Shown here piece by piece: positions 58,642 through 64,000 of a DNA stretch of 64,000 nt (its first letter is position 1; each line of letters starts with the position of its first letter). Below the pieces are notes generated by a model. That model did no database searches and was not told where the DNA came from. It worked only from the letters and a program-made list of their open reading frames with translations. Location of the stretch: contig NZ_LR217720.1 of the NCBI RefSeq assembly GCF_900698955.1, forward strand, positions 186,001-250,000, written 5' to 3'. A program made the translations under genes and the position numbers. The stretch comes from Erwinia_E haradaeae_G. Lineage in GTDB: Bacteria > Pseudomonadota > Gammaproteobacteria > Enterobacterales > Enterobacteriaceae.

Positions 58642-59774
58642 TACAATCGACAATCACTAAAGTCATTGATATTCACTTCAGAATCAATTTGGCCAACTAG
58701 GTATGAACTTACTTCTACTTCTTGGGGTGCTGATTGCACATTATCTGATTCCAGCCATGAGTTAATCCATGGAATAGGATTAGAGCTGGTTTCAAATGGC
58801 ATCTCGAGTCCTACAGCATGCATGCGGATGTTAGTAATGTGTTCAATATATTGGCATAGAATAGTTTTATTTAGACCAATCATTGACCCACTCTGGAATA
58901 GATATTCCGCCCACTCTTTTTCTTGTTGCGCCGCAAGAACAAAGAGATTATAACACTCTTGTTGACATTCTATGGCGATTTCTGCGACTTCTGGGTCGTC
59001 AGAACCATGACGTAGTAGGTTGATTATATACTGAGTGCCAGTAAGGTGCAGAGCTTCATCTCTAGCAATTAACTTGATAATTTTAGCATTACCTTCCATG
59101 AGTTCTCGTTCTGCAAAAGCAAAAGAGCAGGCAAAGCTAACATAAAAGCGTATAGCCTCTAGAGCATTAACGCTCATCAAGCAAAGATACAGTTGTTTTT
59201 TTAATGTTCGCAAGTTTACAGTAATGGTGGTATTACTACCGACTTTATGAGTACCTTCACCAAAGAGATTCCATGCATTTGTCATCATAATAAGTTGATC
59301 GTAATATCCAGAGATATCTTTAGCACGTGATAAAATCTGTGTATTAGTCACAATATCATCAAATATTACTGATGGATCATGTACAATATTTCTAATGATA
59401 TGGGTATAGGAACGTGAATGAATAGTTTCAGAAAAGCCCCATGTTTCAACCCATGTTTCTAATTCTGGAATAGATATTAAAGGTAATAGTGCAATATTGG
59501 GGCTGCGCCCCTGAATAGAATCTAGTAGTGTTTGATATTTCAGGTTGCTAATAAAGATATGTTTTTCGTGCTCAGGTAATGATTGATAATCAATGCGATC
59601 ACGTGAGACATCTATTTCTTCTGGGCGCCAGAAGAAAGATAACTGTTTTTCGATGAGTTTTTCAAATAGATGATATTTTTGCTGATCAAATCTTGAAATA
59701 TTCACTGGTTGACCAAAAAACATGGGCTCTAATAATTGGTTATTTTTATGTTGCGAGAAGGTTTGATAAGCCAT
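58641..59774 (-). CDS. nrdB: Ribonucleoside-diphosphate reductase class Ia, beta subunit
   Basis: This 377-residue protein (E. coli 376) carries the diiron-tyrosyl radical. The radical Tyr is Y123 (E. coli Y122, counted without Met) in HSRSYTHIIRN. Iron ligands lie in the conserved helices around RFYVSFACSFAFAERELMEGNAK and LIARDEALHLTGTQ. The C-terminal tail QVEVSSYLVGQIDSEV-like region, which docks into NrdA, is present. The frame is open to 59843, but homology and AGGA fix the start at 59774 (MAYQTFSQ). It follows nrdA by 72 bases. Confidence 0.98.
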   Translation of the reverse strand: MAYQTFSQHKNNQLLEPMFFGQPVNISRFDQQKYHLFEKLIEKQLSFFWRPEEIDVSRDRIDYQSLPEHEKHIFISNLKYQTLLDSIQGRSPNIALLPLISIPELETWVETWGFSETIHSRSYTHIIRNIVHDPSVIFDDIVTNTQILSRAKDISGYYDQLIMMTNAWNLFGEGTHKVGSNTTITVNLRTLKKQLYLCLMSVNALEAIRFYVSFACSFAFAERELMEGNAKIIKLIARDEALHLTGTQYIINLLRHGSDDPEVAEIAIECQQECYNLFVLAAQQEKEWAEYLFQSGSMIGLNKTILCQYIEHITNIRMHAVGLEMPFETSSNPIPWINSWLESDNVQSAPQEVEVSSYLVGQIDSEVNINDFSDCRL

Positions 59775-59846
59775 TTGGATTCCTAAACGTTTACAAGAGT
59801 AAGTGTTATGATACTTAGGAGGTGGGCCACCACTATAATGCAAGAA

Positions 59847-62135
59847 TTACATTTTACAGGCACCGCTTTCGCAGTCATCATCTTGCACATGCACTGAAAT
59901 CAACTCCTCCTGTGCTGCTTCTGATCCATCACGGGTATGTTGGTAATAGAGCGTTTTAATGCCAAATTTATAAGCAGTAAGCAAATCTTTTAAAAGTTGT
60001 TTCATAGGTACTTTACCGGTAATAAATCGCCTGGGGTCGTAATGTGTGTTCGATGAAATAGCTTGATCAATAAATTTTTGCATTACACCTACAAGCTGCA
60101 GGTATCCATCATTATTTGGGATATCCCATAGTAGCTCATAATGATCTTTGAGACGTTCATACTCCGGTACTACTTGACGGAGTATGCCATCTTTCGATAC
60201 TTTGATGCTAATGTGTCCTCTTGGTGGTTCAATTCCATTAGAGGCGTTAGAAATTTGGGAAGATGTTTCTGTTGGCATTACAGCAGAAAGTGTTGAGTTA
60301 CGCAGGCCGTAAGTTTTAACAGACTTGCGTAACGCTTCCCAGTCAAGTAATAGGGGAGTATCACAGATAGTATCCAGATCTTTTTTATAGGTATCAATTG
60401 GCATAATTCCTTGAGCGTAAGTGGTTTCTGCAAACCACGGGCAAGCACCCTTTTCAATTGCAAGCTCATTAGATGCTGTTAAAAGCCAGTACTGAATGGC
60501 TTCAAATACTTGATGGGTTAATATATTTGCACTGCTATCAGAATAACGTACTCCGTGTTTTGCTAAGTAGTACGCGTAATTAATGACCCCAATACCAAGT
60601 GTACGCCGCCCCATGGCACCACGTTTAGCCGCTGGAATAGGATAATGCTGGTAATCTAATAGCGCGTCAAGCGCTCGTACCGCTAACATTGCTAGGTCTT
60701 TAAGATCATTAAGATTTTCAATGACACCAAGATTGAATGCAGAAAGAGTGCAGAGTGCGATTTCGCCATGCTCATCATTGATATCCTGCATGGGTTTAGT
60801 AGGAAGTGTGATTTCTAGGCAGAGATTGGACTGACGCACTGGTGCCATAATTGGATTAAAGGGGCTGTGTGTATTACAGTGATCAACATTTTGAATATAG
60901 ATACGACCAGTTGAGGCTCGTTCTTGCATCATTAATGAAAAAAGATGAACTGCTTTTACACGTTTTTTTGGAATGTGTATATCTTTTTCATATTGAGAGT
61001 AGAGACGTTCAAACTCATCTTGGTTAGCAAAAAATGCATCATACAGACCTGGCACATCTGAGGTGCTAAAAAGAGTGATATACTCATTGCGAAGTAGGCG
61101 CTGATACATTAATTTGTTTAGTTGCACGCCATAGTCTATGTGGCGCACTCTATTATCTTCTACACCACGATTGTTTTTTAGAACTAATAGGCTTTCTACT
61201 TCCCTATGCCACATAGGGAAGAATAATGTAGCAGCTCCACCACGGACTCCTCCCTGAGAACACGATTTTACAGCAGTCTGAAAGTGTTTATAAAAAGGAA
61301 TGCAGCCAGTATGGAATGCTTCACCACCTCGTATTGGACTACCTAAAGCACGAATGCGACCAGCGTTAATACCAATACCGGCTCGTTGCGAGACGTATTT
61401 AATAATAGCACCTGCAGTAGCATTAATGGAATTCAAGCTATCATCGCATTCAATAAGAACACAAGAGCTAAATTGACGAGTAGGAGTGCGTACTCCGGAC
61501 ATTATAGGTGTTGGTAATGAAATTTTAAAAGTGGAAATAGCATCATAGAAACGTTTTATATAATCCAGACGGGTTTTTCCTGCGTAACTAGAGAAAAGGC
61601 AGGCAGATACTAAGATGTATAAAAATTGAGCGCTTTCATAAATCTCACCATTGACACGGTTCTGTACTAGATATTTTCCCTCTAGTTGTTTTACAGCAGC
61701 ATAGGAGAAGTTCATATCGCGCCAATGGTCGATAAAGCTATTCATTTGTTCAAATTCTGTTGCGCTATAGTCTCTTAAAAGATGCGGGTCATATTTCCCC
61801 ATCGTAACCATGCGTCTGACTTGGTCAATGAGTTTTGGCGGCTCAAATGTTCCATAGGCTTTTTTGCGTAAATGAAAAATGGCTAATCGTGCAGCCATGT
61901 ATTGGTAATCGGGTGCTTTTTCTGAAATGAGATCCGCAGCTGATTTAATAATCGTTTCATGAATATCAAATGTACGAATACCTGAATAGAATTGAATATG
62001 GGAATACAGCTCTACTTGCGAGACGGAGACGTTATGTAAATCTTCGGCCGCCCAGTGGAGCACACGGTGTATTTTATCCAGATCGATAAGTTCAGTTCGA
62101 CCATCGCGTTTAGTGACAAACATACTCTGATTCAT
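59847..62135 (-). CDS. nrdA: Ribonucleoside-diphosphate reductase class Ia, alpha subunit
   Basis: This 762-residue protein (E. coli 761) reduces NDPs to dNDPs. It has the N-terminal ATP cone (VTKRDGRTELIDLDKIHRVLHW) for activity control, the catalytic barrel with the Cys of SSCVLIE, the active-site loop SNLCLEITLPT, and C-terminal redox Cys in CESGACKM. All key residues seem present. AGGT lies before the ATG. With nrdB it forms the only RNR seen here. Upstream I looked for NrdR boxes and found only an imperfect repeat. Confidence 0.98.
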   Translation of the reverse strand: MNQSMFVTKRDGRTELIDLDKIHRVLHWAAEDLHNVSVSQVELYSHIQFYSGIRTFDIHETIIKSAADLISEKAPDYQYMAARLAIFHLRKKAYGTFEPPKLIDQVRRMVTMGKYDPHLLRDYSATEFEQMNSFIDHWRDMNFSYAAVKQLEGKYLVQNRVNGEIYESAQFLYILVSACLFSSYAGKTRLDYIKRFYDAISTFKISLPTPIMSGVRTPTRQFSSCVLIECDDSLNSINATAGAIIKYVSQRAGIGINAGRIRALGSPIRGGEAFHTGCIPFYKHFQTAVKSCSQGGVRGGAATLFFPMWHREVESLLVLKNNRGVEDNRVRHIDYGVQLNKLMYQRLLRNEYITLFSTSDVPGLYDAFFANQDEFERLYSQYEKDIHIPKKRVKAVHLFSLMMQERASTGRIYIQNVDHCNTHSPFNPIMAPVRQSNLCLEITLPTKPMQDINDEHGEIALCTLSAFNLGVIENLNDLKDLAMLAVRALDALLDYQHYPIPAAKRGAMGRRTLGIGVINYAYYLAKHGVRYSDSSANILTHQVFEAIQYWLLTASNELAIEKGACPWFAETTYAQGIMPIDTYKKDLDTICDTPLLLDWEALRKSVKTYGLRNSTLSAVMPTETSSQISNASNGIEPPRGHISIKVSKDGILRQVVPEYERLKDHYELLWDIPNNDGYLQLVGVMQKFIDQAISSNTHYDPRRFITGKVPMKQLLKDLLTAYKFGIKTLYYQHTRDGSEAAQEELISVHVQDDDCESGACKM

Positions 62136-63659
62136 GTTGTGTTATACCTATTCTTAACAAAAAATCCCTATGTTTATGTACCGATAGATCTGTGTGAGTA
62201 CTTCTGTGTGTCCATACTACATAATCGGAGTAAAATGAAATTACTATGCATATAGTAGTGCACATGCTAGTAGCTAAAACCTACTACACAATTTTTATTG
62301 TAGCATGAATAGAGGCAGACGCCGTTTTCTCTGCTGTACTGTTTATTTTTTAATATTTTTATAGAATGATTACAGAACGATGTATATTCATTTTTAATTT
62401 TTATGTGGTTGTCTTATGTAGTTATAGAATGGCATGGTATGTAAATTAAGTAATACGCATTTTCGTCTACCTCTGCCACAGAGAGGTGTCATGTAATCTA
62501 GCAGATTATTCATATGTTACATAAGTGCCATCTATAATCCCAGCTTTATTCTTATCTTGTGGGCTCTTGCCTAGTAATCATAATAAGTTATATTGAGATT
62601 AGTATCCAGAAGGGTGTGTGTACGATACTACATGATAGTACTGGACTAATACTTGATAATGTTATTTGCTGATTATGCGTTATTACATTGTACCTAGAGA
62701 GAGAAGCGCACTTAATTATACACTTGGTTACAATAGTATGTATTATATATTCATGTCATACTTTTACTACAGCAGATTTTTCTTCAGATAAAACATATAT
62801 CATGAGGGGGTTAATGGTTTTTTCTATGCTTGCTAATGTCTTAATATCTTTATGTGCATATACTATATTAAATGTTTTTGTGTGGATTTTATATATTTTA
62901 TATTAGTAGTAGAGTGTTAGGTATAAGTTGTGGTTATGTGATTGCTATACTGTATAGCAGGATGGGTTTTTGCACTACACCTCATCCTAGAGTAAATGCT
63001 GATATGCTCCAGCATATTGTGCACAATACACACCTTGATGGTCAGAGGTATCGCATATAGAATAATACAATACCATCTATATATATTATCTTTATATCTC
63101 TGGTCTCAAATAAGCATGGAGATAGTTTTTATATAGTGAGATCATAGACAGTAAGATATCATAAAACATGTATAGGTAAGCTTGCTGTCAATAATGACAG
63201 CACATGCATGTATTTAATGTCATTTTATGCCAGTCATGTCATAGTCTATGGTTGATGTTAATATGAGATATATTGTATTCAGAGGTCACATAAAATCTAT
63301 GCAGGTGCCTTATCACCGAAGAGACCTATTATGTACATAAAGAGAAAGTATGGGTAATATGTTACGATACTTGTGCTGAGCTTTATATGCATGGTTAAAC
63401 TATGTAGCACGTAAATCGCATTTGTTTTTTCTTTTACTATGTTTTTTGAGGATGGATCACATACTCTGTTTTTTAAATGTTATGATACAAGATTGTACGT
63501 ATGTGGATATTTCTTTGTGATCTATGATTTAATCATATTTTACAGAAAATAGTCTGCATCGATTTTTCATCATTAAAGCAATATAGAAAGATATTGCTTA
63601 TGAAACCCCCTGTCTTACTAAGAGCTAGCTCTGAGGGTCTCTAATGATGCATTAGTATT
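62136..63659. other. Spacer between gnd and nrdA
   Basis: 1.5 kb containing the nrdA promoter region. Plus-strand ORFs at 62688-62906 and 62872-63060 are short, hydrophobic and unrecognised, probably chance. Near 62245-62260 TACTAT and ATAGTA flank a 4-base centre, loosely like an NrdR box but two bases too long. Confidence 0.45.
63576..63632 (-). terminator. Hairpins downstream of gnd, possible terminator
   Basis: Two structures lie just past the gnd stop on its strand. The 12-base palindrome AGAGCTAGCTCT (63621-63632) sits inside a weaker ACCCTC and GGGGGT pairing. A perfect 9-base hairpin AAGCAATAT and ATATTGCTT (63576-63599) with a 6-base loop follows. Neither has a good T-run, but their place suits transcript ending. 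Confidence 0.4.
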
Positions 63660-64000
63660 TTACCACTCAGTATGAAAAACGCCTGCTTTATCTGTACGCT
63701 TATAGGTATGAGCACCAAAGTAATCTCGCTGTGCTTGAATAAGGTTTGCAGGAAGCTGCGCTGAACGATAGCTATCATAATATGCAATAGCAGCAGAGAA
63801 AGCTGGTGTAGGAATTCCATTTATAACTGCATACGTGACTACATCACGTAATGCCGTGTGGTATTCATTAGCAATTTTTGTAAAGTACGGTGATAAAATT
63901 AAGTTATCAATGTCAGAATTTTGTGAATAGGCATCGGCGATTTTTTGTAGAAGTTGTGCGCGAATAATACAACCAGCTCGGAATATTTTTGCAATCTCAC
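63660..64000 (-). CDS. gnd: 6-phosphogluconate dehydrogenase, C-terminal part
   Basis: The frame enters from the right edge and ends at TAA 63660-63662. The 112 visible residues match the E. coli Gnd C-terminus: IFRAGCIIRAQLLQKI, ALRDVVTYAVINGIPTPAFSAAIAYYDSYR, LPANLIQAQRDYFGAHTYKR and the end VFHTEW, two residues shorter than E. coli (TEWLD). Gnd is the NADP-dependent oxidative decarboxylase of the pentose phosphate pathway, giving ribulose 5-phosphate for nucleotides. The N-terminal NADP domain is outside the window. Confidence 0.96.
   Translation of the reverse strand, partial: EIAKIFRAGCIIRAQLLQKIADAYSQNSDIDNLILSPYFTKIANEYHTALRDVVTYAVINGIPTPAFSAAIAYYDSYRSAQLPANLIQAQRDYFGAHTYKRTDKAGVFHTEW

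Noticed and set aside
58376..58660. 94-codon plus-strand ORF overlapping the nrdB end
   Set aside because: It is antisense to the yfaE remnant, whose minus-strand matches explain the sequence.
62245..62260. NrdR-box-like repeat upstream of nrdA
   Set aside because: The arms TACTAT and ATAGTA are separated by 4 bases instead of 2, and no proper second box at the usual spacing was seen.
62688..63060. Two overlapping hydrophobic plus-strand ORFs upstream of nrdA
   Set aside because: Short, no SD, unrecognised; hydrophobic residues are expected from T-rich random frames.
1..64000. tRNA genes, CRISPR arrays, insertion sequences, prophage genes
   Set aside because: No T-loop motifs in cloverleaf context, no regularly spaced repeats, no transposase or phage residues were seen while reading both strands.

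Overview
The window is chromosomal DNA of an Enterobacterales-type gammaproteobacterium whose genome is being reduced, most likely a host-restricted (insect) symbiont. Almost every intact protein aligns closely, often at identical residue numbers, with its E. coli counterpart, and several E. coli gene neighbourhoods survive. The DNA is AT-rich and, by my own sum of gene lengths, only about 57% is intact coding sequence. I saw no tRNA, rRNA, insertion sequence, prophage, CRISPR array or toxin-antitoxin pair. The species cannot be named from the sequence alone.

Layout: mltC (entering from the left edge), rnt, a TerC-family membrane protein gene, trmB; the translation block thrS-infC-rpmI-rplT then pheS-pheT; gltX and gyrA (divergent); guaB-guaA; dnaX; htpG; tdk and hns (divergent); rne; gapA; dnaB; nlpD; rsmD; a very short ftsN; glyQ-glyS; rplM-rpsI with sspB; zapG; a thiI fragment; nrdA-nrdB; and the 3' end of gnd at the right edge. 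The functions are core ones: aminoacyl-tRNA synthesis (Thr, Phe, Glu, Gly), ribosomal proteins and IF3, replication and topology (DnaX, DnaB, GyrA), dNTP supply (NrdAB, Tdk), GMP synthesis, RNA turnover and modification, glycolysis and pentose phosphate, division, and protein quality control.

Several long spacers are not empty. Hand translation shows decayed but recognisable genes exactly where E. coli synteny predicts them: ihfA after pheT, apt before dnaX, ybaB and recR after dnaX, pcm before nlpD, hslV after ftsN, zapB further on, sspA between rpsI and sspB, zapE between rplM and zapG, and yfaE after nrdB. All carry frameshifts, stops or deletions.

The most striking feature is erosion inside retained genes. 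FtsN ends at residue 92, just after its essential E segment, with all key residues in register. DnaX ends after domain III, so no tau can be made. ThiI survives only as its rhodanese domain. RNase E keeps its RNA- and enolase-binding sites but lacks the PNPase-binding tail. GyrA lacks its acidic tail. PheT has lost conserved editing-site residues while ThrRS keeps its own. Some regulation persists: the rare AUU start of infC and a sigma-32-like promoter before htpG.
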